A stretch of 37,572 nucleotides of DNA from Candidatus Gallimonas gallistercoris. Its GTDB lineage: Bacteria > Bacillota > Clostridia > Christensenellales > Borkfalkiaceae. Below, in pieces: positions 17,447-26,498 of this stretch. Position 1 is the first letter of the stretch, and every line of letters begins with the position of its first letter. The translations under genes and the position numbers were made by a program. Below the pieces are notes generated by a model. It was not told the origin of the DNA. It saw only the letters and a list, made by a program, of their open reading frames with translations, and made no database searches. The stretch spans positions 1-37,572 of the forward strand of contig DXAJ01000076.1 in NCBI GenBank assembly GCA_019117085.1. Direction: 5' to 3'.

Positions 17447-19045
17447 ATGAAAACAATCATCAAAGGCATCAGTGTGGCAGTGGCGGCTCTCGTCGGCGTG
17501 TGCGTGATGACGGGCTGCGGCGAAAATGGCATCCAGAAGGGCGAAACGGGTACGCTCAAGATCCATTTCTATGTCGGCGGCTTTGACGACGATGAGCTGC
17601 ACGATCAGATCTCCGACCTCTACGAACAGAAGACGGGCGTCCGCGTCAACTGGATCCCCTCTTATACTTATAACGAGATCCAGAACCTCCTCTACGATTC
17701 GACGAACACCAACGACATCCTCATGCCGCAGCTGGGCGTGTGGCGCGCGCAGGACATGAAGCTCCTCGAGCCGCTGGACGAAGTCTACAACGCGACGCCC
17801 GAAGGGCAGGATCACACGATCAAGGACAGAATGCGCCAGAGCCTCTATGACTATCTTGAGATGGACGACGGGCATATCTATCAGATGAACGCCATGGATT
17901 CCGTTTCGTCGCTCGTCTACAATGCCGATGTGCTCAACGAGTTCCTCGGCGAAGGCAACTGGGAAGTCCCCAACACGACGGAAGAGATGTGGGCGATCTG
18001 CGACCGGCTGGTCAAGATCGGCAAAGGCGTTGAGGACAAGACGAGCGAGGACATGGTCTACAGCTTCGTCACTTCCTCCCAGCTGCTCTATTTCTGGGAC
18101 TATCTCGGCAACGTCTGGTGGGCGCAGTACGACGGCTACGAGAGCTACCTCAATTATTTCGAGGGCAAGTATTGGGACGAAGAGGCGCAGGATTGGGTGA
18201 TGGGCCCCGAGATCAACAATACGGACGGCCGCAAGATCGCCCTCACCGAAATGTCGAAGGTGCTCAGCACGGGCCGCGGCTATATGCACGCAGACTGCAA
18301 GGATATGGGCTTCAAGCAGGCGCAGCAGGTGCTCATCGGGCAGGGTTTCGGCCGCAACCGGTCGAAGGCGGCCTTCATGGTCAACGGCGACTGGCTGTAT
18401 AACGAAATGAGCGGCGCGCTCGCAACGCAGCCTGCCGATATCCGCATGATGAAGCCGCCCGTCGTGAGCGATCTCATCGATATCCTTCCCGACGGGTCGG
18501 TTTCGGACGACGCCGAACTCTCCGCGCTCATCGACGCCGTCGATGCGGGCAGCACGGCGCTGAAGGGCGAAGGCTATGAAGTCACGCAGGCAGATTACGA
18601 CCGCGTCAAGGAAGCGCGCTGCATGATCTATTCCGCGACATACAACTATCCCGTCTGCATCCCCAACTACATTTCCGAGACGCAGAGAGAACTCGCCAAA
18701 GACTTCCTTGTGTTCTATTTCTCCGATGCGACGCAGGCGATCATCGCCGAGCACAACGGCGGTACCGCCGCGCCTTACGGCTACCAGCCCGGGACGGAGG
18801 GCATGTCCGGCTTCCTGCAGTCGAGGTATGAGTGCATCAACGAGGATACCATCGTCATCTGCGAAAATCCCAAGTCTCTTCTCTGCTACCGCGGCGGCCT
18901 TAACGATATGGCGGGCGCCGGCAGCAACTATGTCGACGGTCTTCTCATCGACGGGAAGACGCCGAGCGATCTGCTTGCGGAAAGCTACGAGCAGCTCGTG
19001 GCGAACTGGGATACCATGCTCGCTTCGGCAGGTATCACGGGATAA
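17447..19045 (+). CDS. Sugar ABC transporter substrate-binding lipoprotein (family 1)
   Basis: Lipobox MTGC; SBP pattern 'LKIHFYVGGFDDDELHDQISDLYEQKTGVRVNWI'; next to two permeases. Confidence 0.85.
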   Translation: MKTIIKGISVAVAALVGVCVMTGCGENGIQKGETGTLKIHFYVGGFDDDELHDQISDLYEQKTGVRVNWIPSYTYNEIQNLLYDSTNTNDILMPQLGVWRAQDMKLLEPLDEVYNATPEGQDHTIKDRMRQSLYDYLEMDDGHIYQMNAMDSVSSLVYNADVLNEFLGEGNWEVPNTTEEMWAICDRLVKIGKGVEDKTSEDMVYSFVTSSQLLYFWDYLGNVWWAQYDGYESYLNYFEGKYWDEEAQDWVMGPEINNTDGRKIALTEMSKVLSTGRGYMHADCKDMGFKQAQQVLIGQGFGRNRSKAAFMVNGDWLYNEMSGALATQPADIRMMKPPVVSDLIDILPDGSVSDDAELSALIDAVDAGSTALKGEGYEVTQADYDRVKEARCMIYSATYNYPVCIPNYISETQRELAKDFLVFYFSDATQAIIAEHNGGTAAPYGYQPGTEGMSGFLQSRYECINEDTIVICENPKSLLCYRGGLNDMAGAGSNYVDGLLIDGKTPSDLLAESYEQLVANWDTMLASAGITG

Positions 19046-19067
19046 GCATCCCAAGAGGGGGTAACTT

Positions 19068-22000
19068 ATGAGAAAGAAACTGATCCCCGGCTTCCTGCTT
19101 GCCTTCCTCCTCGCCTTTTCGATGGCGGTGTTCGCGGCATGCACGGGAAGCTACTCGGGCCTTCATATCGAGGCGCCCGAACGGGTCGAGGCCGACCTCG
19201 GCATCTACTACATCCCGGATTATCCCGTTGTAGATGAAAGCGGCGCCGTCTATTCGGGCAGCGCCAACGAGGAGCTCAAGGTCAGAGTCAGATCGGTCAA
19301 AGACCCGAACAACTACGAAGTGGAGCTGACGGGCAACTCCATCAACGTCCGCGAGGCGGGCGAGTATGAGTTCGTGTACGGCGTCGACGGCCGCGGCATC
19401 GAAGACGTCGTCGTCACGGTGGCGTTTGCCGACCGCACCGCGCCCACCGTCGCGCTCGATGAAGAGCTCCCCGCCATGTACATCGTGGGCAACAGCTACT
19501 CCATGCCGCTCTATTCGCTGGCAGGGGACTATGTCCTCGACCGCTGCTATGCCGAGCTCTACCTCTCCGACGACGAGGCGGGGACGAACCTCACCCCGGT
19601 GACGCTCGACGGCAATTTGTTTGAAGTCACGAAGGAGCAGGCGGGCAAGTACTATCTGCTGCGCTTCCATGCGGAGGACGCCGCGGGCAACTACAACGAA
19701 TATAACTATTACCGTCCCGTGGACGGCCCGGGCGAAGTCCTCGAAAACACCGTCGTCTATTTCAACGACGCCTTCGGGGCACGTCAGGCCGAACCGCAGG
19801 AAAGCTACTATCAGGGCGAGGCCGTCGGCGCAGAAGAGGCGGCTCTCCCCGAAAATGCGGCGATGCCGGGGGAGACGGGCTATTATAAGCTCTCCTTCAG
19901 CGGCGACAAGGTGACTTCCAACAACGAGGGGTATCTTTGCGTCGAGTCGCCTGCCATCACCGACATCCGTTCCTACACCGCGCTCGAATTCTGGGTGTAT
20001 TTCGATCCGGGCGACACCTCCTCCCTTCCCGCGATCGACGGCGTGGATTACGATACGAAGTCGGTCATCGTCGGTATGCCCTGGTGGGGCGATACCACCG
20101 TTGCGCCCAAGACGTGGACGAAAGTCAGCTTCAGCGTGCAGAATTGGGGCGGCGGCAACGGAAATCCCACCGACCGCTACAACGATGCCGTGCTGCGCTC
20201 GGATATCTCGGGCATGCGCCTGCGTTTCCTTTGGGATTATTCGGCGGCGGCGATGGGCCTTCTGCCCTACGGCACCTTCTATCTCTCGCGCGTGACGGCA
20301 GTCCCCGGTGAGGTGAGCACCATCCGCTGCGAGGACAGCCGCGTCTGGACGAACGAATCGACCTATTATATCGGGCAGACGGTCACGCTCTCCGCCGAAG
20401 ACGCCGGCCCCGGCGAGACCTTTGACTGCTTCGTCGTCGACGGCGAGCCCATCGCGGGCAATACCTTCATCGCCACGAAGGAGACGCATTCGGTCACGGT
20501 CAGATATGTCGAGGGCGAGCTCACGGCCGGCAACATGTCGTGGGGCACGAGCTTCACCGACGTCCGTCCGCTCCTTGTCGACGTGCAGGCAGGATTTTTG
20601 AACGAAAACCTCATCACGGCGTACACGGCGGGCTCCGACCGCTATTGGGCGCTCTCCTTTGACGTTGCGGGCGGCTTCGATCCGAATGCCGCGACCAACC
20701 AGAAGTTCGGCGTCTCCATTTACTTCGGCAATACCCGCACTTTTGAGTTCCAGATCAACGGCACAGCGGGCAGCTACACGGGCAACTTCAAGCACTACGG
20801 CAACGGCAACTATAACCAGATCGGCACGCTGTCCGAAGAGCTCGTGCAGGCGTTCATCGGGGCGTCCGAAGAGGCTCCCGTGCACATCGACGCCGTCCGT
20901 CTCGGCGACTATATGCACGTCTATGTCAACGGCGAGTACTTCTACCTCGTTACCATTCCCGGGCTCACCATGTACGGCGATCACTTCGGCTACGCATGGC
21001 GCGTGGAGAGTGCGGACGTCACCAACACGCCCATCATCCTCAACGCCAAGTCCGTCACGGGACAGACCAAGGCAACGGCGGCGTTTGAAAGCTTCTCGGG
21101 CGTCGTGGAGATCGTATTCGAGGACGGCGTCACTGCCGAGAAAGATACCTATTACATGGGCGAGAGCGTCAGGCTCACCGCGCCCGAGGCGCCCGAAGGG
21201 CAGACCTTCCTGCACTTCACGGTAAACGGCGAGCCCATCGAAGGCGACACCTTCCTCCTGACGGAGAGAGCGGTCGTCGGCGCCGTGTTCGCGCAGACGA
21301 TCGACGTCGCTTTCACGGGCGGCGCGGGCTATACGGGCAGTCTCATCGCGGGTTCGGCGATCACCCTGACACACGAGGACAGGGAAGGGCAGATCTTTGA
21401 CTATTACCTTGTCAACGGCACGGAAAAAGTGTTCGGGGACCGCTACACGCTGACGGACGAAACGAAGAGCATCGAGGCGGTCTATACCGATTGCGTGGAG
21501 AATATGACATGGCAGGACGGCACGCAGGGCAAGACGCCCGCCGAGTGGGGCCTGCCGCAGAGCGAGATCGACAGCCATGCGGGCAACGGGCAAAACCTCT
21601 ATATCCTCGGCGCTGCCGACCGCTGGGCGATCCGCGAGACGGTGTACGGCGGCAGATCGGAAGTGAACGGCGCGCAGTACTACTTCAGTTTCATGGTCTC
21701 TTCCTGCGTGCAGGTGGAGTTCCAGATCCTTTCGAACGGCAACGTCACCATCGGCATGGCGGGCTCAGGCGAGTGGACGAACTTCGTCACCCAAACGTTT
21801 GACGCACGCGCGGTCTATTCCGTCATCGCAAATGCGACTAAGAACAGCCCCGTGACCTTCCTCTGCATCCGCGACGGCAACGATCTCTATCTCTTTGCCG
21901 AGGGCGAGCTGCTTCTGAAGGCACAGCCCAAGTTCAACTATTCCAACCCCTTCGGCTACGGCACGCGCAACGTCAATACGGCGGCGGGATTCGCCTTCCC

Positions 22001-25000
22001 GACGACAGTCAGCCGCGGGTTCATCACGGACTCCGATAAGATCGACGCCCTTTTGGCGGCGCAGGTCTCGAAAATCAACGCCGATGAGAACGTCGTGCTC
22101 GAAAAGACGGAATACCGCATGGGCGAGACGGTGACGTTGACGGCGAAAGAGGCCCCAGAGGGCAAGTCGTTCGTCTATTTCACGGTGGACGGCGTTCGCA
22201 TCGAAGGCAATACCTTCACGGCGACGGCGCCCGAGCACACCGTTGCGGCAGTCTATGAAGAGATCATCGACGTCGCCTTTACGGGCGGAGCGGGCTATGA
22301 GGGCGTGCTCGTCCCCGGGAGCGTCATCGAACTGAAGCACGAGCCCGGCACGGACGGAAAGATCTTTGACTATTATCTTGTGAACGGCTCCGAAAAGGTC
22401 TTCGAGGACAGCTATATGCTGAAGCGGGAGACGAGGAGCATCGCGGCGGTCTATGCGGCTTCGGCGGAGGAAATGACGTGGAAGACGACTGCCTACACGC
22501 AGCCGACGCAGACCATCGGCAGCTGGGGCGCTTACCGCAAGCTCGGCAGCGCCGCCGACTGGATCGTCGCCTATGATATCACTGCGACCAACGGCGTCAC
22601 GCTCTCCAACGGCATCAGGGATGCCTGGTATGCGGGCGTTCTCTTCCGCAACGATCAGATTGTCGGTTATGAGATGGGCGATAACGTCAGTTACAAGCTC
22701 TATCTCGGTTCCGCGGGCGACGGCGCGGGCAGCACTTGGGATAAGATGTCGGACGGCAACCTTTCGTGGGAGGTCATCGATATCCTCAACGCCGCTTCGG
22801 CGGGCGAGCCCGTCACGCTGTACTTCGTGCGGCAGGGCAATATGCTCACCGCGTTCATCGGTTTCGACGGCACCTGCTACCTCACGGCGAGAAAGGTGAC
22901 GCACGCGGCATTTGACGAGAGTTACGGTCTCGATTTCGGCTACGGCTGGAGAACGGACAGCGGCGGCATCCCAGCCATCGAAAACATCCGCTTCGTGACG
23001 GGCGAGGAAAAGACGCAGTGCTTCCTCGATTCTCTCACGGTCAAACTGGATCTCGTCGGCGTGACGGCGAGAGAGGACAGCTACTCCCTCGGCGACGTCG
23101 TCTATGTGACGGCAGACCGCGCTCCCTCCGGCTACGAATTCGACTACTACAAGGTAGACGGCAAGCGCATCGTCGGCAATTCCTTCTATGCCACCAAGAC
23201 GCAGCATACCGTCACGGCGGTGTACCGCGCCATGTCCGCGCTCACGCTGGGCGAGGGTGTGAAGACGGTCGGCGGCACCTGGGTGTCGCGCGGCTCCACG
23301 GTGACGCTGCGGCTCACGGGCGAAGTGCCCGCAGGCAAAGTCCTCGACGGCTATAAAGTGGACGGCAAACTCATTCCCGGCAACACGTTTGTAACGACTG
23401 CGGCAGCGCATACCATCGAGGCTGTCTTTGTCGATTCCGTTGACAAGATGACGTGGCCTTCCGAAGGTTTGGCGGACGCGCAGGATGTGATCACGAATGA
23501 CTCCTGTTTGGGTTGGTTCAGCGATAATAAGTTTGAAGGGAAGGCAGTCGGTGAAAGCACCAAGTGGGCGGTCAGCCTCGACGTCTCCTTCGATGGCTTC
23601 CAGCAGGGGAAATGGTACTCCGTGGAGTTCCTGCAGGGCGGCGCATCCATGCTGCGCTTCATGATCTATCGCAGCGGGACTGATGACCGGGTCGAATTCA
23701 GAAGCGCGGGCTCGGGTGCCTGGGCAACCTTCTTCACCTTGCAGGGCGACGAAGCCAAAGCGATCATCGATGAGTGTATCGGTCAGCCTGCTTCCACGGC
23801 AAGGCAAATGCGGACGGCGGGAACCGTCAACCTGACCTGCGTGCGCAACGAAGAGGAAGTATCTCTCTTCCTCAACGGCAGGCTCCTCTGCAGGACGACC
23901 TACGGGTTTAAACGCATCGGGAATTGGTTCGGCTACGGCGAGATGACTGAGAATGAGTCCGTGCTGCACCCCGAAATCGTATCCGCGGGCTATACCACCG
24001 TTTCCGAAAAGATCGACGCCATCCTCGAAGGCAGCTCAAATGCGCTGACTGCCGCGATCACGACGGAAAACGTCACGACCGACAAAGAAAGCTATATTTT
24101 CGGCGAGACGGTCACGCTGACGGCGGCAGAAGCGCCCGAAGGCATGGTATTCTCCCACTTCACGGTAGACGGCGAGCGCATCGAAGGCAACACCTTCGTC
24201 GCCTCCAAATCCGCGCACGAAGTTGCAGCGGTGTATGCTACGCCCGTTGCCGTCGAATTTGCGGATGGCGTTACTTACGAGGGCGAACTCTACATCGGCG
24301 CGACGATCAAGCTCGACTATACTGGTACCATCCCCGCCGGGCAGACGCTCAGCCACTTTACGATCGGGGATAGCGAGATCAACGGCAACGAGCTCAAACT
24401 CACCGCCGATATGGCAGGGCAGACGATCGCTGCCGTCTTCACCGACCCCGCCGCCGCCCGCTGGACGGAGGTGGAGTACACTGAGCCTACGGGTACGATC
24501 AGCAGCTGGGGCGCTTATCAGAAGCTCGGCAGCGATGCAAATTGGATCGTTTCCTATGAGATGACGGCAACGAACGGGACAACGCTCTCCAACGGCATCC
24601 AGAATGCGTGGTATGCAGGTGTTCTCTTCCGTAATGATCAGATCGTCGGCTACGAGATGGGTGACAATGCAAGTTACAAGCAGTATCTCGGCTCTGCGGG
24701 CGACGGCGCCGGCAGCACTTGGGACAAGATGTCGGACGGCAACCTCTCGCAGGAAGTCATCGATATCCTCAACGGCGCTTCGGCACAATCTCCCGTAACG
24801 CTCATCTTTGCACGGCAGGGGAATACGCTTTCCGCCTACATCGAATGTAACGGTTCCGTTTATTGTGTCGTAAAAGACAAGACGCACACGGCATTTGACG
24901 AGCAGTATGGTCTCGACTTCGGCTACGGCTGGAGAACGGACAGCGGCGGCATCCCCACCATTCAGAATATCCGCTATCTTACGGGGGCGGAAAAGGTCGA

Positions 25001-26363
25001 AGCATGGCTGAACGAGACCATGATCTCTGAGATCTCGACGGACGAGAATACCGCGACCGACAAAAATAGCTATGTTTTGGGCGAGACGGTGACGCTGACG
25101 GCGGCTGCTGCTCCCGAAGGCAAGGCGTTCTCCCACTTCACGGTGGACGGCGCCCAAATCGAGGGCAATACCTTCGTCGCCTCTAAGTCCGCGCACGCCG
25201 TTGCCGCGGTGTATGTACCGCTGGAAGAGCTTTATGAAATCAAGGTGGAATATTCGGACTTCGTAACCGTGGACGGAAATACGCTTACATTGCCGAGCGC
25301 TGAGATCGTGGATAAAGACGGGGCTCCCGTGAGTGGTTATACGATCGAAACGATCGTTTCCGATGCCATGGGGAATGAATACTCCGTTTCCAATGGGCAG
25401 ATCACGTTGACATATGCAGGGTCGGTTACGATCACTGTCATCTATTCCATGGATGGCGCAAATGCTTTGACAAAGACGATCGAATTTGTTGTCCAAAGAG
25501 CGGACGGAATTATGTTTGTCCCGACGCAAGGAAGCGATAAATTGATCGACGGAAACGGAAATACGGTCTCCTATGACACTTCGGTCAAGTATGGCACGGA
25601 AGAGGGCTCGTTAAAAGTCGTTGTAGCAAACAGCAGCGAAACAGCGATCAAACTTCCGAAGTTCGATATGACGGGATATCGCTTTATTGAACTCTACGCC
25701 TATACGACTGCTTCCGGCGTCAAGCTTGGCGGATGGTGGTGCATGGATCAAACGCTGACGGCAAACGCTTGGACGCGAATCTTGCTCGATAACGAAGCGG
25801 TCGGTTGGACAAACGGAGGCTTGCAGGATATTATTACCTTGCGTATTTTCGGGTCTTGCAACAATCAGACGATCTATCTTTCTTCGGTCAAGGCGTTCGA
25901 TAAAGAGCAGGAAGGCACCCGCCTGACGGATATTTCCTACTATAAGTCTGTTAGCAGCATCGGTTCTGCCGAGTATGTGACGGATAAGAAGTATGAGGGC
26001 GATGACACGGCGATTACGGAAGAAGGCTCTCTGAAGGTGACGATCAGCGGCACGGATAGCGGGATCGCTTCGATCTTCAATTATGTTATTGATCTGAGCG
26101 CATACGGCAGCGTGTATTTCTACGTCTATACGGATGCTTCCGATGCCAAGTCCGGTGCATATTGGTGCGGCGATACTTCCCTGACGGCAGGCAGTTGGAC
26201 CAAAGTAGAACTGACCGCTGCCATGGCAAGCGGTGGTCCGTGGAATGCGTGCGACAATTCCAAAATCTTTGATGTCGGTCTCAAGGATATGGTCGTCAGA
26301 TTCATGGGGGCTGCCGGAGATACGTTCTGGGTCACGTCTCTTTACGGGGTGCCCAAAGCGTGA
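19068..26363 (+). CDS. Giant modular surface lipoprotein (2431 aa): Ig-like N-terminus, alternating LamG/concanavalin-like and divergent InlB B-repeat-like modules, C-terminal CBM-like domains
   Basis: Lipobox FAAC; recurring '(T/E)K(D/E)xYxxGExVTLTAxxAPEGxxFxxFTVDGxxIEGNTFxAxxxxHxVAAVY'; repeated 'GAYxKLGS...WYAGVLFRNDQIVGYEMGDN...' module. Confidence 0.8.
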   Translation: MRKKLIPGFLLAFLLAFSMAVFAACTGSYSGLHIEAPERVEADLGIYYIPDYPVVDESGAVYSGSANEELKVRVRSVKDPNNYEVELTGNSINVREAGEYEFVYGVDGRGIEDVVVTVAFADRTAPTVALDEELPAMYIVGNSYSMPLYSLAGDYVLDRCYAELYLSDDEAGTNLTPVTLDGNLFEVTKEQAGKYYLLRFHAEDAAGNYNEYNYYRPVDGPGEVLENTVVYFNDAFGARQAEPQESYYQGEAVGAEEAALPENAAMPGETGYYKLSFSGDKVTSNNEGYLCVESPAITDIRSYTALEFWVYFDPGDTSSLPAIDGVDYDTKSVIVGMPWWGDTTVAPKTWTKVSFSVQNWGGGNGNPTDRYNDAVLRSDISGMRLRFLWDYSAAAMGLLPYGTFYLSRVTAVPGEVSTIRCEDSRVWTNESTYYIGQTVTLSAEDAGPGETFDCFVVDGEPIAGNTFIATKETHSVTVRYVEGELTAGNMSWGTSFTDVRPLLVDVQAGFLNENLITAYTAGSDRYWALSFDVAGGFDPNAATNQKFGVSIYFGNTRTFEFQINGTAGSYTGNFKHYGNGNYNQIGTLSEELVQAFIGASEEAPVHIDAVRLGDYMHVYVNGEYFYLVTIPGLTMYGDHFGYAWRVESADVTNTPIILNAKSVTGQTKATAAFESFSGVVEIVFEDGVTAEKDTYYMGESVRLTAPEAPEGQTFLHFTVNGEPIEGDTFLLTERAVVGAVFAQTIDVAFTGGAGYTGSLIAGSAITLTHEDREGQIFDYYLVNGTEKVFGDRYTLTDETKSIEAVYTDCVENMTWQDGTQGKTPAEWGLPQSEIDSHAGNGQNLYILGAADRWAIRETVYGGRSEVNGAQYYFSFMVSSCVQVEFQILSNGNVTIGMAGSGEWTNFVTQTFDARAVYSVIANATKNSPVTFLCIRDGNDLYLFAEGELLLKAQPKFNYSNPFGYGTRNVNTAAGFAFPTTVSRGFITDSDKIDALLAAQVSKINADENVVLEKTEYRMGETVTLTAKEAPEGKSFVYFTVDGVRIEGNTFTATAPEHTVAAVYEEIIDVAFTGGAGYEGVLVPGSVIELKHEPGTDGKIFDYYLVNGSEKVFEDSYMLKRETRSIAAVYAASAEEMTWKTTAYTQPTQTIGSWGAYRKLGSAADWIVAYDITATNGVTLSNGIRDAWYAGVLFRNDQIVGYEMGDNVSYKLYLGSAGDGAGSTWDKMSDGNLSWEVIDILNAASAGEPVTLYFVRQGNMLTAFIGFDGTCYLTARKVTHAAFDESYGLDFGYGWRTDSGGIPAIENIRFVTGEEKTQCFLDSLTVKLDLVGVTAREDSYSLGDVVYVTADRAPSGYEFDYYKVDGKRIVGNSFYATKTQHTVTAVYRAMSALTLGEGVKTVGGTWVSRGSTVTLRLTGEVPAGKVLDGYKVDGKLIPGNTFVTTAAAHTIEAVFVDSVDKMTWPSEGLADAQDVITNDSCLGWFSDNKFEGKAVGESTKWAVSLDVSFDGFQQGKWYSVEFLQGGASMLRFMIYRSGTDDRVEFRSAGSGAWATFFTLQGDEAKAIIDECIGQPASTARQMRTAGTVNLTCVRNEEEVSLFLNGRLLCRTTYGFKRIGNWFGYGEMTENESVLHPEIVSAGYTTVSEKIDAILEGSSNALTAAITTENVTTDKESYIFGETVTLTAAEAPEGMVFSHFTVDGERIEGNTFVASKSAHEVAAVYATPVAVEFADGVTYEGELYIGATIKLDYTGTIPAGQTLSHFTIGDSEINGNELKLTADMAGQTIAAVFTDPAAARWTEVEYTEPTGTISSWGAYQKLGSDANWIVSYEMTATNGTTLSNGIQNAWYAGVLFRNDQIVGYEMGDNASYKQYLGSAGDGAGSTWDKMSDGNLSQEVIDILNGASAQSPVTLIFARQGNTLSAYIECNGSVYCVVKDKTHTAFDEQYGLDFGYGWRTDSGGIPTIQNIRYLTGAEKVEAWLNETMISEISTDENTATDKNSYVLGETVTLTAAAAPEGKAFSHFTVDGAQIEGNTFVASKSAHAVAAVYVPLEELYEIKVEYSDFVTVDGNTLTLPSAEIVDKDGAPVSGYTIETIVSDAMGNEYSVSNGQITLTYAGSVTITVIYSMDGANALTKTIEFVVQRADGIMFVPTQGSDKLIDGNGNTVSYDTSVKYGTEEGSLKVVVANSSETAIKLPKFDMTGYRFIELYAYTTASGVKLGGWWCMDQTLTANAWTRILLDNEAVGWTNGGLQDIITLRIFGSCNNQTIYLSSVKAFDKEQEGTRLTDISYYKSVSSIGSAEYVTDKKYEGDDTAITEEGSLKVTISGTDSGIASIFNYVIDLSAYGSVYFYVYTDASDAKSGAYWCGDTSLTAGSWTKVELTAAMASGGPWNACDNSKIFDVGLKDMVVRFMGAAGDTFWVTSLYGVPKA
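22521..22990 (+). repeat. Module repeat copy A within the giant lipoprotein gene
   Basis: Aligns with 24504-24973 at a constant 1983-nt offset (agctggggcgctta... to ...tacggctggagaacggacagcggcggcatcc). Confidence 0.85.
24504..24973 (+). repeat. Module repeat copy B within the giant lipoprotein gene
   Basis: Same as copy A, offset 1983 nt. Confidence 0.85.
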
Positions 26364-26397
26364 ACCAAGGTCCGATGACCGCACAGCCCGTTGATAC

Positions 26398-26426
26398 TTG
26401 ACAATTATCCTTTCCCCCTATAAAAT
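26398..26426 (+). promoter_or_regulatory. Internal promoter upstream of the ADP-ribosylglycohydrolase-family gene
   Basis: TTGACA (26398-26403), 17-bp spacer, TAAAAT (26421-26426). Confidence 0.6.
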
Positions 26427-26448
26427 ATCGGTAGAAACGGGTCGCAGC

Positions 26449-26481
26449 GTCCCCGCAGGGAAACCTGCGGGGACAAATTTT
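26449..26481 (+). terminator. Perfect 11-bp GC hairpin with GAAA loop and downstream T-tract
   Basis: GTCCCCGCAGG GAAA CCTGCGGGGAC AAATTTTT. Confidence 0.75.
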
Positions 26482-26498
26482 TCAGGAAGGTCTCTATC

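Noticed and set aside
16424-19144. 906-aa minus-strand ORF
   Set aside because: Antisense to the TIM-barrel lipoprotein and the solute-binding protein; no domain signature, explained by codon bias.
19035-21593. 852-aa minus-strand ORF
   Set aside because: Antisense to the giant lipoprotein; its repetitive appearance mirrors the repeats on the sense strand.
21765-23969. 734-aa minus-strand ORF
   Set aside because: Same artefact as above, antisense to lipoprotein modules.
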